Source: Cunninghamia lanceolata
Lineage: Eukaryota > Streptophyta > Pinopsida > Cupressales > Cupressaceae
Assembly (NCBI GenBank): GCA_027924645.1
Contig: BSBN01000829.1
Span: forward strand, 3,100,001-3,164,000
Length of the DNA stretch: 64,000 nucleotides
Reading direction: 5' to 3'
Part shown: positions 44,862-55,567 of the stretch, piece by piece
How the letters are laid out: every line of letters starts with the position of its first letter
How positions within the stretch are numbered: position 1 is the first letter of the stretch
Program-made: the position numbers and the translations under genes
Notes under the pieces: model-generated
The model's input: the letters and a program-made list of their open reading frames with translations, nothing else
Database searches by the model: none
Told to the model about the DNA's origin: nothing

Positions 44862-46333
44862 GCATGGAGTTTCCCAAGGTAAACAATTATGCATGGTGGC
44901 AGTATAATGGTGTAGTGATGGAGTCATGGAGTTTTTGATTTTTTCTTTCTTGACTTTAAGTTGCATGTGTAGATATAAGGTAGCTTAAAATGTAATGATA
45001 TATATATGCACTAAGGTATCAGAGGGAGTCATAAGGATGTTTATGCATATTGTTTTTGTGCATGGGGTCTCATGATGCATGGAGGTATAAGGGTTTTTAT
45101 TTTTCTTCTAAGTCCTATTTGTGCTCATATCATGAAAAATAGGCAAGTGTAATTGGAGTGATAAGGAATGATATTTTTTCTTCTAATCATGCACGATTTT
45201 ATAAAGTAATTAATTTTAAATAAATAATAAAGTAATATTTTCCAAATTACTTTATTATTTTCCACAAGTTGTAAAATCAAAATTACAACAAATTTTAACC
45301 AATAATGAAGTAATTATTTTATTACTTTATTATTTACTCACAATCAATTTTGCTCATGCAAAATCATGCAAATTGATTAGTTGAGTTAACTAGGCCACCT
45401 AGGAGGTTTTGCATGATTTTTTTGGAGTATTTTTAGGATTCTTAGTCAAATGTTTTGGTCAAGCATATGGAGAGGCCCAAATTGAAGCTATTTTTGCTCA
45501 ATTTTTGGCAATTTTAGGTCCTAATTTTGAGGATTTTGGTGGTTTCTCGTGAATGATTATTTTTAGAGGCAATTATCTGTAAGTCCATATTTTTGCATGC
45601 CTCTTGGAGAGAGAAGACCTATATATTGTAAAGTTAAAGTTTGTTTTTTTTCTAGTTCTTGATTCTCATTCTGATTCAGACAGATTGGAGAATTCTTATA
45701 GCTCATATTTTACGCTTTTATTGAGAGATCGACAGGTTACAGGTTATACTTTTGTCTTCTTTGCAGAACTTTCCTTTGTTTTCTTTGAGATCATTTTAAT
45801 TACCTTTGCTTTTAGTGCTATTAGTGAAGTGATTTTGATGAAATTTTGTTGTGTTTATCATTAAACCTTTAAAATTATTGTCTCACTTCCTTGTTTACAG
45901 CATTAAAGCATATATTCATCATAGGTCTTAGGTTGTGTTAACCAAAAATAATATTTTTGTGTTGTGAAAAAATATTTTCCTTCATAGAAGCCCTATTTTC
46001 AAAACTTCCTTAGAATCACTTTTGTGATATTTATGCCAAGTCTGGATTGTGTAGAAGTCAGATTTCTAGGTAAACATTGTGGATCAAATTACATTATTTT
46101 ATCCAAATTAGGTGCATCACCATTTTGCCTTTAGCATTCACTTAGTTTCTTTCTTCCCTTTTCCAAAATAGTAAAAAAGCATACATCTCAATAGAACATT
46201 TGAAGGGAACCAACCCATAATTTGGAGATCTAATTTCGTCATAGGGCACCCACAACCTAAAATTTGTCCAATGTTACACAGAATTGCAGTGCTTTACTAG
46301 CCTTGCATACGGGTACAATTCCCAGTGATAACA

Positions 46334-46959
46334 ATAGATACAAAGAAGAAGAACGCTTTCAGCCACAAATAAATTGAAAAGTTTAGAAATGATGCAATAT
46401 GGCTGTAGCCTGTAAAATAAAGGAGTTCTAGAGCTTGAATAATGAACTTACCTCAGGTTTTCGCTATGCACAAAATGCATTTAGAACCAAAAGTTGAGTC
46501 TTAAAAATGTAGTGAATGGTGGCCGAGACACATGAATTAATAATAGTAAAGCATAGATAAAAGTTTCATCAGATAAACGTAGCACAGTCATGGTTTTAAG
46601 GCTAAAATTTGCCTTAGTGATAAAGAGAAATGGATCAAATGTGCAAGAATGAGCTTACCTTTCATTTTCCTAGAGAAGACTACATAGAAATTGCTTAGGA
46701 ATGGTGAACAATCAAGGAGTTACAAGGTCAAACCCTAGCTTGGTGGTGGCTACAAAAGAGAGACAAAAATCCCAAAGTTGCAACTAAAAATGGGTCGAGA
46801 AATTAGGGCATTGACTTGTTTTGTTTTAGGGTTTTCTCCCAAGCCCTAAGATTGATGGTATTTTATCACATCCAATTCTATTTTTTTAACCTTCACTAAT
46901 ACCCATGGGGGTATTAAGGCAAGTTGTTGCCTAGGCTATGTGCCTGAGGGTTCCCATTG
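46334..46959 (+). repeat. Tat-like LTR copy 2, middle segment
   Basis: Resumes the Tat-like LTR after the non-autonomous element (matches 6937-7569 of copy 1) and stops at GGTTCCCAT, where the plus-strand copia is inserted. Confidence 0.85.
46955..46959. repeat. Target-site duplication CCCAT, left copy
   Basis: CCCAT is repeated at 54203-54207. The intact site in LTR copy 1 (near 7565) reads GGTTCCCATGACCC once. Confidence 0.9.
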
Positions 46960-48290
46960 TTGCAAATATGTGCATATAATGTGTTGTCATTGATGTCAAC
47001 ATATCTCTTTGTCAGAGACAGTGAAGATATTGCAGTTCAATAAAGTAGATTGCTCTGCATTCCCAGTGAGATGAAGATCAATGTTTGTGAACTAAAGGGT
47101 TTGCAGAGGATTGTTTGAAGTTGCTCCAGTTAAGATTTGAGAGGTCTGCATGGAGGATTGGTGAATTTATGGCCATCTGAGTAGAATTAGGTTTTTTAGT
47201 TGTTCAGAGGTAACAAAGTGACAAAAATTTGGTCCGGATTGCTCTACATTGGAACATTATGGTCTACAGATCTAGAAGTATGTTTGGGGTGTTGGTGTGT
47301 GTCCTCAACTCAAGTGGTTTGTGGTTTGGAGGTCAGAAAGCAATCTTTCTAGTGTGATTATCATGACAGTTAGTGTTCTTGAGTTCCTGTATGTGGATGC
47401 AAGTGATTCTAGTGATTTGAGGTGGTGTGGTTGTTCTTGTTGATTTCATTGTGCTTGTGGAGGTCTCTGGATCATGTGCCTATTGTGTTGGTGGTCTGCA
47501 TTAAGGATTCAGCTCATAGTTGAAGATTTCTCCTTGGGTGTTGTTGTTCTTTCCAGTCTTGGCCGATCAGATGCTTTGTTCATGTTGCAGATGATCTAAG
47601 AGAAGTTTTATTGAGCGTGGCATGTTGTTCGAGGAAAATTTGAGTCCTAGCTATGTTTGGTTGACAATGTAGTGAATGTTTGTAATGTTGACCTTGATGT
47701 TCATTCCAAGGTTGATGTAGCATATAAATACTTGTAGTTGAGTCATGGAACGTTGTCCTTGAGTGAAAATGATTAGATTCTAAGAAAGGTCCAAAGATAG
47801 AGCAGAAAAGAGAAGTAGAAGAAGAAGAACAGTGTAGATGCGAAGATAGTGAAGAAGTGTTTAAGGGTAGAGCAGAAGTGTTGTGAGCTTCAATGGAACT
47901 AAACCTTGGCATGGAGAAGATGTTATTTCTCAGTTTAATCTTTCTGTGTTAATCTTGTGAATGTTTCTGTAGGTAGTGAGCCTCCTTTGAGAAGTGAGCT
48001 CTGGGTAGTGCGCCCAAAGGCAAGTGCCTTCCCATTTTTCTATTCTTTTAACAGATAATAAATCTTGTGGGCTAACCCCCACTGTGGTTTTTCCCTTAAC
48101 CGGGTTTCCACGTAAAAATCCTGGTGTTATGTGTGTTGATTATGTTTCTGCTCTTGTGTTGTTGATTCATGCTTTCATGGTTATATCATTAATTTGTTTA
48201 TAAGTGGTAAAGAAGATTAAATGCAGTAAAAGATAAAGATTTGTGACAACTAATTCACCCCCCTCTTAGTTGTCTGCCCTAATTTCAATA
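46960..48290 (+). repeat. 5' LTR of the plus-strand copia
   Basis: Starts TGTTGCAAATATGTGC and ends TTCAATA (terminal CA lost; the 3' LTR ends TTCAACA). TATA box TATAAATA at 47724-47731. The end contains AACTAATTCACCCCCC..., a tract also seen in the minus-strand Sirevirus LTR (CTGATTCACCCCCCCC). Confidence 0.9.
47724..47731 (+). promoter_or_regulatory. TATA box in the copia 5' LTR
   Basis: TATAAATA, repeated at 53634-53641 in the 3' LTR. It lies about 560 bp before the LTR end. Confidence 0.6.
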
Positions 48291-48292
48291 AT

Positions 48293-48305
48293 TGGTATTA
48301 GATTC
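48293..48305 (+). other. Primer-binding site (initiator tRNA-Met), mutated
   Basis: TGGTATTAGATTC stands where TGGTATCAGAGCC is expected, two bases after the LTR, with a C-to-T change and two more differences. Confidence 0.75.
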
Positions 48306-48346
48306 AGTTCCTCTAAAAGAAGCTTGACCACTTGAGGAGATCCAAG

Positions 48347-49351
48347 ATGTCGACATACAAGAAGGACAGTCCCAGATTTGATGGAACAAATTACTCTCTT
48401 CAGAAGAATCGCATGGAGTGTCATTTGCAATGCATGGGTGATCCTTATTGGTTGATAACTAAGAATGAGTATATTCTTCTGAAGAATGGTCCTACAACTC
48501 TAAATGAAATCAAAGATGCTGAAAACAACATTTGGGCTAAAGAAGCATTGTTGAGTGCCCTGACTGATACAGAAATGACAAATGTCTTGGAATTACAAAC
48601 TGGTCATGAAATCTGGAAGAAGTTGGAAACTCTATATGAAGGTGATGCATATGTCAAATGTGCTAAGTAGCAGAGCCTGAAGGGTAGATATGAAAGTTTG
48701 AGGATGAGTGAAGATGAAAACATCACTTCCTACATGCAGAAGGTGAATGAACTTGTGTGTAGTATCAGGTGTGCTGGTGGAAAATTGGAAGAATCAGAGA
48801 TTGTTGGCAAGGTGCTCAGATCCTTACCTGCTTCATACAAGCATAGAGTTGCTACTATTGAGGAGATCAGGACTGTGACAACTGTTACAAGGGATCAGTT
48901 GGTTGGAAAGCTTTCAACATTTGAAATGAGTGAGTTTGGTGATTCTCTTCCTAAATCAGAATCTTCTTTTAAGGCCAGTGTTTCCGGGAAGCAAAGATTT
49001 GATCCAGGTGAAAGCTCTTCAAGAAGACTAACTAGATATGAGAAGGCAAGGAAGGAACTTGAAGAAGATGAATTAGAGCTTGAAGAACTTGAAGCCCTTA
49101 TTGCCAAAAGATTACAAAGAGGATCCAGTAAGTATGAAGGAAAAATGCCTTTCAAATGTTTTGCTTGCAATAAGATTGGTCATTTTTCTTCAAGATGTCT
49201 GGAGAGGGTTTCAAAGCCAAACCCTAACAGACCTAAAGTTCAGAAGAAGTGTTACTATGTCCAAGAAGCTGCTGATGAAGGAGTCATAGATGATGAATCT
49301 GATATGGGAAGTACCTCTGGAAATGAATGGGTGTTCATTGATATCAAATAA
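48347..49351 (+). pseudogene. Gag of the plus-strand copia
   Basis: The ATG at 48347 (MSTYKKDSPRFDGTNYS) is followed by the copia Gag domain: AKEALLSALTDTEM, HEIWKKLETLYEG, SLKGRYESLRMSEDENITSYMQKVNELV and IVGKVLRSLPASY. A Glu-rich helix and one zinc knuckle CFACNKIGHFSSRC (about 49158-49199) complete it. A single TAG at 48668-48670 (AAGTAGCAG, probably a former Gln) interrupts it. A TAA at 49349-49351 separates it from protease in the same frame, so gag and pol were likely one frame, with this TAA a mutation or a recoding site. It packages element RNA in cytoplasmic particles. Confidence 0.85.
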
Positions 49352-49760
49352 AAAGTTTCGGTGCCTACTGAATCTGCTAACTGTGTGAATGTGGAAAGTG
49401 CCTTGGCTTCTTAGGTTGAAGAAAAGGATGAATGGGTGATTGACAGTGGTTGTTCTCATCATATGACTAGTGATATTTAAGTAAGATTGTAAGTTTGGAA
49501 AGACATGATGGTGGAATTGTGAAGTTTGGAGACAATTTAGCTGGTAGAATCTGTGGCAGAGGATCCATCTCTCTTGATGGTAAGAATAACACTAATGATG
49601 TTTTGCATGTAGAAGAGTTGAAGCATAATCTTCTCAGTGTTGGATAGTTGGTTGACAAAGGGCATGATCTCCGATTCAAGGATGGAAGATGCAAAATTTT
49701 GGGAAGCTCCGGAACCGAGATTACATCTGGTACATAGACTAGAGGTAACATCTTCAATTT
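49352..49760 (+). pseudogene. Protease region of the plus-strand copia
   Basis: WVIDSGCSHHMT, with the catalytic D-S-G at 49442-49450, is the copia protease motif (DSGAS with Cys for Ala). A frameshift near 49480 follows. The readable remainder in the new frame is VSLERHDGGIVKFGDN, GRGSISL, DVLHVEELKHNLLSVG (the copia LLSVGQL block, with TAG at the Q). It is not functional. Confidence 0.8.
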
Positions 49761-50874
49761 AAGTGGTATTGGTAAAAGTTGTTTGATTACTAAGATTGAT
49801 CAGAGTTGGTTATGGCATAGGAGAATGTGTCATGTAAACTTTGATAATATTGTCAAAATAAGTACTACTCAGGCTGTGAGAGATCTTCCAAAGCTTGTGA
49901 AACTTGATAATAGTATGTGTAAGGAATGTTTGTTGGGCAAATAGAGTAGAACTACATTCAAAAGTAAGGAACAATTTTCAAGTGGATTGTTGGAACTTGT
50001 GCACACTGATTTGTGTGGTCCTGCTAGAGTTAGGAGTTTGCAAGGAGACAAATACTTTATGCTGCTGATTAATGATTACTCTAGGATGATGTGGGTCACT
50101 TTCTTGAGAGAGAAATCAGAGGCTCTTGACAGATTCAAGGTGTTCAAGGCTAGTGTGGAGAATGAGATTGGTGTGAAGATAAAGAGTTTAAGATCTGACA
50201 AAGGTGGAGAGTTTACCTCCAGTGAGTTTAATGCATTTTGTGAAAAGCATAGAATAAGAAGATAGTTGTCTGCTCCTAGGACTCCTCAACAGAATGGAGT
50301 TGTAGAAAGGAAGAACCAGACTATTCAAGAGGCTGCTAGAACCATGATGATGGAAGAAAATGTTCCACATGTCTATTGGAGAGAGGTTGTGAGTACTGTT
50401 GTCTACACTCTTAACTAGGTGCAGATCAAAGGTAATAGTGATAAAACACCTTATGAACTATGGTTTGGTAATGCTCCTACTATGAAATACTTCAAAGTTT
50501 TTGGGAGTAAATGTTATATCAAAAGAGATGAAGATCTAGGCAAGTTTGATGCAAGATGTGATGAAGGAATATTTCTGGCTTATTCTAACCAAAGCAAGGC
50601 ATACCCATTCTTTAACAAGAGATTGAAAAGGATCGTTGAAAGTGCTAATGTCAAGGTTGATGAAAGAAAGGAGAAACCTTCCATGTCTTGTGGATATGAG
50701 TCAGATGATCAAAATGAAAATTCAAATAAAGGAAAACAAGTTCAAACTCAAACTCAGATTCATATTGCTCCGGACAATCCAGTGACTCAAGAAGCTAGTG
50801 CAAATGTCGAGGAACAAGTTCAAGAATCAAAAATTCAAGAAAGTTCCAAAACTCCCAGGTACATGTTAGGTTGA
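49761..50874 (+). pseudogene. Integrase of the plus-strand copia
   Basis: The pre-integrase zinc region reads WLWHRRMCHVNFDNIVK...MCKECLLGK (HHCC). The core has D in LVHTDLCGP (near 50004), D in LRSDKGGEF (near 50194) and E in NGVVERKNQT (near 50300). Then come TPYELWFGNAPTMKYFKVFGSKCYI and the usual low-complexity linker ending near 50874. TAGs at 49942-49944, 50263-50265 and 50417-50419 stand at likely Gln positions. Confidence 0.85.
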
Positions 50875-50960
50875 ATCATTCTGAAGATCAGATTATAGGA
50901 GATAGAAATAAAGGTGTTTAAACTAGAAGAAAAATTGCTGAAGAACAAGAAGAGTGTTGT

Positions 50961-52507
50961 TTGATTTCAAAGATTGAACCAATATTAGTGAATGAAGCTT
51001 GTAACGATGAAAGTTGGATAAAAGCAATGAAAGAAGAATTAATGCAAATTGAAAAGAATCATACTTGGGATCTTGTTCCTAGACCTGAAAAGAAAAATGT
51101 AATTGGAACTAAATGGGTCTTCTGGAATAAATTGAATGAAAATGGTGAAGTTGTGAGAAACAAAGCAAGATTGGTGTGCGAAGGATATTCTCAGGTAGAG
51201 GGAACTGATTTTGAAAAAACTTATTCTATGGTGGCAAGAATCAAAGCAGTTAGATTATTTCTTGCCTTTGCTGCTTACAAAGATTTCAAAGTTTATCAGA
51301 TGGATGTCAAGTCAGCATTTCTAAATGGATATTTGGAAGAAGTCTACATTGAGAAATTGAAAGGATTTTAGTTGTCTGATCAAGGAGATATGATTTGCAG
51401 GTTGAGGAAAGCATTGTATGGACTTAAAGAAGCCCTAAGAGCCTGGTATGCAAGATTAGATAAGTATCTACTAGAGTTAGGGTTTAGCAAAGGCACAACT
51501 GACAATAATCTTTATTTCAAAATTGATCATGAACACATCCTGATTGTTGAGGTATTTGTTGATGATATCATCTTTGGTGGAAATGAGAGCATGTGTAAAA
51601 AAATTGTTGATCAGATGCAAAGTGAATTGAGATGTCCATCCTTGGTGAAATGAATGTATTCTTGGATCTACAAATCATTTAGTCAGATAAGGGCATATTC
51701 ATATCTCAGTCTAAGTATGTTAAAGAGTTGTTGAAAAAGTTTGGAATGGAGGATTCAAAACCAGTGAGTACTCCTATGATAACTGAATGCAAGTTTAGTA
51801 AAGATGATGATTTCCCTAAGGCAGATCAGAAAAGATATAGATCAATGATTGGAGGACTGCTTTATCTGACTCATACTAGACCTGATATTATGAATGCAGT
51901 TGGCCTTGTTGCTAGATTTCAAGCTGATCCTAGAGAATCTCATGTTGTAGCAGTCAAAAGAATTTTTAGATATCTGAAGGGAACATCTGATTATGGCTTA
52001 TGGTATCCTAAGGATGATGACTTCACTCTTCATGCATATACAGATACTGATTGGGTAGGAGATGTGGATGACAGGAAGAGTACTAGTGGTGGTGCATTTT
52101 TCTTGGGAAAGAGATTGGTTTCTTGGTTGAGCAAAAAGCATGAGAAAATATCTCTGTCTACTACAGAGGTAGAGTATATAGTAGTAGAAAGTAATTGTAC
52201 TCAAGTTTTGTGGATGAAGCAAATGTTGAAGGATATCATAATTGTGTTTGAAGAGCCTATTACAATCTTATGTGATAATTCAAGTGCAATAAACATCTCA
52301 AATAATCTGGTGTTTCATTCAAAGACAAAGCACATATCCATCAAGTTTCACTTTTTGAGAGAGAGGGTAAATGAGAATGAAGTCAAATCGGAATTTGTTT
52401 CTTCTAAGAATGAGATTGTGGATATCTTCACTAAGCCTCTACCTAAGGATACTTTTGATTATCTCAGAGTGAAGCTAGGGGTTATTACCCCTACCATCCA
52501 GAACTAA
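50961..52507 (+). pseudogene. Reverse transcriptase and RNase H of the plus-strand copia
   Basis: RT begins WIKAMKEELMQIEKNHTWDLVPRP, then GTKWVFWNKLNENGEV, RLVCEGYSQVEGTDF, YQMDVKSAFLNGYLEEVYI, LRKALYGLKEALRAWY and the active site FVDDIIFGG (usual YVDD, near 51556). A TAG at 51369-51371 and a frameshift near 51626 break it. RNase H in the reopened frame 51728-52507 has D in YTDTDW, E in STTEVEY and D in LCDNSSA, then TKHISIKFHFLRERV and IVDIFTKPLPKD. DVKSAFLNG and VDDIIFG fit the SIRE branch. It converts RNA to cDNA and removes the RNA strand in active relatives. Confidence 0.88.
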
Positions 52508-52868
52508 GGTGCACTAGTGTGCATCAGTCTGGTGGAACTCACAGTCATATCTTGTGATCCTGATTGGTGTTAAGGGGATTCTACTTAGGGGGAGTAGTCA
52601 GTATGTTAAGTCTAGAGTTCAACATGTTTTTATCTAAGAAACAAAAAGGGGGAGAGATGATTGCAAATATGTGCCCTTTTCCATTGATGTCAAAGGGGGA
52701 GAGAAGTCATGTAAAAAACTTGGATGGAAGTGAGTAGTTGCTGGTGAAAGGGGGAGCAGTGAAGAAAATGGTTGTAGGTGTGATAAGTGAAAGGGGGAGA
52801 AGTTCTTGTCTTGATGGTTGAATCGGTTTTTCACATCATATGTTGCCATCAATGACAAAGGGGGATAT
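52508..52868 (+). other. 3' untranslated region with six polypurine tracts
   Basis: AGGGGGAG-type purine runs recur at about 52585, 52643, 52692, 52747, 52789 and 52855. The last (CAAAGGGGGATAT) touches the LTR at 52869. The phrase CATTGATGTCAAAGGGGGAGA is echoed in the other two Sirevirus-like 3' ends of the window. No additional ORF is present. Confidence 0.75.
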
Positions 52869-54202
52869 TGTTACAAATATATACATATGATGTGTTGTCA
52901 TTGATGTCAACATATATCTTTGTTAGAGATAGTGAGGATAGTGCAGTTCAGTAAAGTAGATTGCTCCACATTCCCAGTGAGATGAAGATCAAAGTCTATG
53001 GACTAAAGGGTTTGCATAGGATTGTCTAAAGTTGTTCTAGTTAAGATTTGAGAGGTCTTCATGGAGGATTGGTGAAGTTATGGCCATCTGAGTAGAACCG
53101 GGTTTTTTAGTTTTTCAGAGGTAACAGAGTGACAAAAACTTGGTCTGGATTGCTCCGCATTGGAATATTATGGTCTGCGGATCTAGAGGTATGTTTAGGG
53201 TGTTAGTGTGTGTCCTCAACTCAAGTGGTTCATGGTTTGGAGGTCCGCAAGCAATCTTTCCAGTGTGATTGTCATGATAGTTAGTGTTCTTGAGTTCCCG
53301 TATGTGGATACAAGTGATTCTAGTGATTTGAGGTGGTGGGGTTGTTCTTGTTGATTTCATTGTGCTTGTGGAGGTCTCTATATTGTGTTCCTATTGTGTT
53401 GGTGGCCTGTATTAATGATTGAGCTCGTAGTTGAAGATTTCTCCTTGGGTGTTGCTATTCTTTCCAGTCTTGGCCAACTAAATTCTTTGTGCGTGTTGCA
53501 AATGATCTAAGAGAAGTTTTATCGAGCATGGTGTGTTATTTGAGGAATATTTGAGTCCCAGTTATGTTTGGCTGATAGTGTAGTGAATGTTTGTAATGCC
53601 GACCTTGATGTTCATTCCAAGGTTGATGTAGCATATAAATACTTGTAGTTGAGTCGTGGAAAGTTTTCCTTGAGTGAAAATGATTAGATTCTAAGCGAGG
53701 TCCAAAGGTAGAGCAGAAAAGAGGAGTAGAAGAAGAAGAGCAGTGTAGATGCAAAGATAGTGAAGAAGTGTTTGAGGGTAGAGCATAAGTGTTGTGAGCT
53801 TCAATGGAACTGAACCTTGACATGGAGAAGATGTTGTTTCTCAGTTCAATCTTTCTGTGTTAATCTAGTGAATGTTTCTGTAGGCAGTGAGCCTCCTTTG
53901 AGAAGTGAGCTCTAGGCAGTGCACCCGAAGGCAAGTGCCTTCCCATTTTTCTATTCTTTTAACACTGAATAAATCTTGTTGGTTAACCCCCACTGTGGTT
54001 TTTCCCTCAACCAGGTTTCCACATAAAAATCTTGGTGTTATGTGTGTTGATTATGTTTCTTCTCTTGTGTTGTTGATTCATGCTTTCATGGTTATATCAT
54101 TAATCTATTTATAAGTGGTAAAGAAGATTAAATGTAGCAAAAGATAAAGATTTGTGACAACTAATTCACCCCCCCTCTCAGTTGTCTGCCCTAATTTCAA
54201 CA
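52869..54202 (+). repeat. 3' LTR of the plus-strand copia
   Basis: Starts TGTTACAAATATATAC, ends CTAATTTCAACA and matches 46960-48290 throughout. TATA box at 53634-53641. Confidence 0.9.
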
Positions 54203-54207
54203 CCCAT
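54203..54207. repeat. Target-site duplication CCCAT, right copy
   Basis: Identical to 46955-46959; the Tat-like LTR resumes at once with GACCCTCTTATACC. Confidence 0.9.
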
Positions 54208-55391
54208 GACCCTCTTATACCATTTTGATGATAAGTCAAGGTCAAACACAGGAAGATACCCTCTATGCTTTATAGACATGCAATAAGGAGATAAAGCCTA
54301 AAGGCTTTTACTTTTGTTCTTTTATTTTTGCCAAAATATTCATTGAAGCCATGGTATTTTTATGATTTTTATGAAAAATCAATGTATTGTAAAAGCCTTG
54401 AATGATTTTATTTGCTTTATCAAGATAGGACAAATTAGAAAAAGAATAAAACTGCAATCTTATGTAAATCCTTATTTTAAAGGAGTGATTTATAAATTGC
54501 TTAAAAATAAATGCTATTTTATGCAGTTAAAACAAGATTTTTCTTTTTGGGCTTTTTCTGGGCAAATTGGACAGATATAGTCTTTATTGGGCAAATAAAG
54601 CATATTTTGTGGTGGGACCACTTGATATAAGGTTTAAATGGCAACTTTTCCATTCAGTTTGAGAGACAGTTTGGCACAATTTGCGAGGCTTTTTTATGAA
54701 GCTCAAAAATGGACTTGGATGACTATTTTTAGGAGCTTTTCCTAGATTTTCTCTTGGAGATCATTCTGCAAGCATTTATAGGGGAAAAACTTAGTTTTAC
54801 TGAGGAGTTCAGATCATTGTTTCTTCTCTCTTGAGCACATGCAGAGAGTTTGTAGACATTTTTGACTCAGTTTTGATCAGATTTTCATGTACTCCTTTCA
54901 GTTAATACAATAGAGCATTCCTATTTCACTTCATTTGCCTCATAGTTACAATATTGATTCGATGCCTCATTGTGATAACAAATATTTTTTCCTTTGTCGT
55001 GTCTCATTATTGTAGAACTGTGTGCAAATATCTCATACAATTTTGGTTGCATGTTGAGTTTAAATCTGAGCCTTCATGGAAATTAATTTTGAATTGTATG
55101 ATCTAAGTGAAGTTGTGAGAGTTCATGTTTAAGGAGCTGTTTGTGAGTGAAAGTATCGAGATAAGTTAGAAATCAGAAGTATATTCTTTTTAAGTTTGAG
55201 TTTCATTTTAGTACATTCTCTCACCTTTCCCTCTACAAATAATTTAGATTAAGAAAAATCACCAGGGGAACCAGCCTGCTTTCGAGGTTCACTCCATGTT
55301 TAGGCAACCCACATGTCTAGGAGTGTTTGCATGTGTCAACAGATAGTTAAGTTGAATAACATAGCATAGGGTGCATACCTGATTAATAATA
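54208..55391 (+). repeat. Tat-like LTR copy 2, right segment
   Basis: Matches 7570-8742 of copy 1 and ends GATTAATAATA, where copy 1 ends GATTGATAACA. The primer-binding site follows. Confidence 0.85.
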
Positions 55392-55396
55392 GTTTT

Positions 55397-55414
55397 TGGC
55401 AGGCCCGGTGGGAC
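55397..55414 (+). other. Primer-binding site, Tat-like internal 2
   Basis: TGGCAGGCCCGGTGGGAC, one base from the site at 8748. Confidence 0.7.
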
Positions 55415-55567
55415 TCCGAAAGTGTTTTCAGAGAAGTTTTTCAATTCTAAAAGTTATCATTCTGGTATATGTAGCAGTGTTCCATTCTTCAGAGGCTTTT
55501 TACAGTATACCTGGTGACTCAATTTTCTCTGGTCTTTCATGCAAACTTAGTATATCTAGCTTATGAA

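Larger units (their letters stand above)
17066..46333 (+). mobile_element. Non-autonomous giant-LTR element, tandem LTR-internal-LTR-internal-LTR
   Basis: Three LTRs start TGTTACTAATTTTTT at 17066, 25049 and 40783; two internals run 22586-25048 and 31270-33699/40774-40782. LTR lengths are 5520 bp, 6221 bp (about 5553 without the SINE and TRIM) and 5551 bp. No protease, RT, RNase H or integrase motif is visible in either internal. It sits in the middle Tat-like LTR. Flanking 5-mers are AAATA (17061-17065) and ATAGA (46334-46338), an imperfect target duplication. The primer-binding site, the pre-LTR block and several LTR blocks match the Tat-like family, which probably mobilised it. The family is unknown to me. 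Confidence 0.75.
40783..46333 (+). repeat. Non-autonomous family LTR copy 3 (5551 bp)
   Basis: The LTR runs from TGTTACTAATTTTTT to GATAACA, the best preserved terminus of the family. The next base belongs to the Tat-like LTR. The acceptor-like motif has CTAAC at 41625-41629 and AG at 41647-41648. It holds the 113-codon (43297-43638) and 66-codon (44661-44861) frames and an uninterrupted foldback (about 45190-45368). Confidence 0.8.
46960..54202 (+). mobile_element. Sirevirus-like Ty1/copia element, 7243 bp, full length but inactive
   Basis: LTRs at 46960-48290 and 52869-54202 (1331 and 1334 bp) bracket a gag-pol of Gag, protease, integrase, RT and RNase H. This is the copia order, with integrase before RT. 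The primer-binding site is a mutated initiator-Met site and the 3' end carries six polypurine tracts. The LTRs have drifted, with about one difference in ten bases over the first 200 bp, so it is far older than the element at 33700. Single stops and two frameshifts inactivate pol. There is no additional ORF between pol and the 3' LTR. Confidence 0.92.

Noticed and set aside
49211..49462. Minus-strand frames opposite the copia gag-pol (48895-50370)
   Set aside because: Shadows of the plus-strand gag, protease and integrase.
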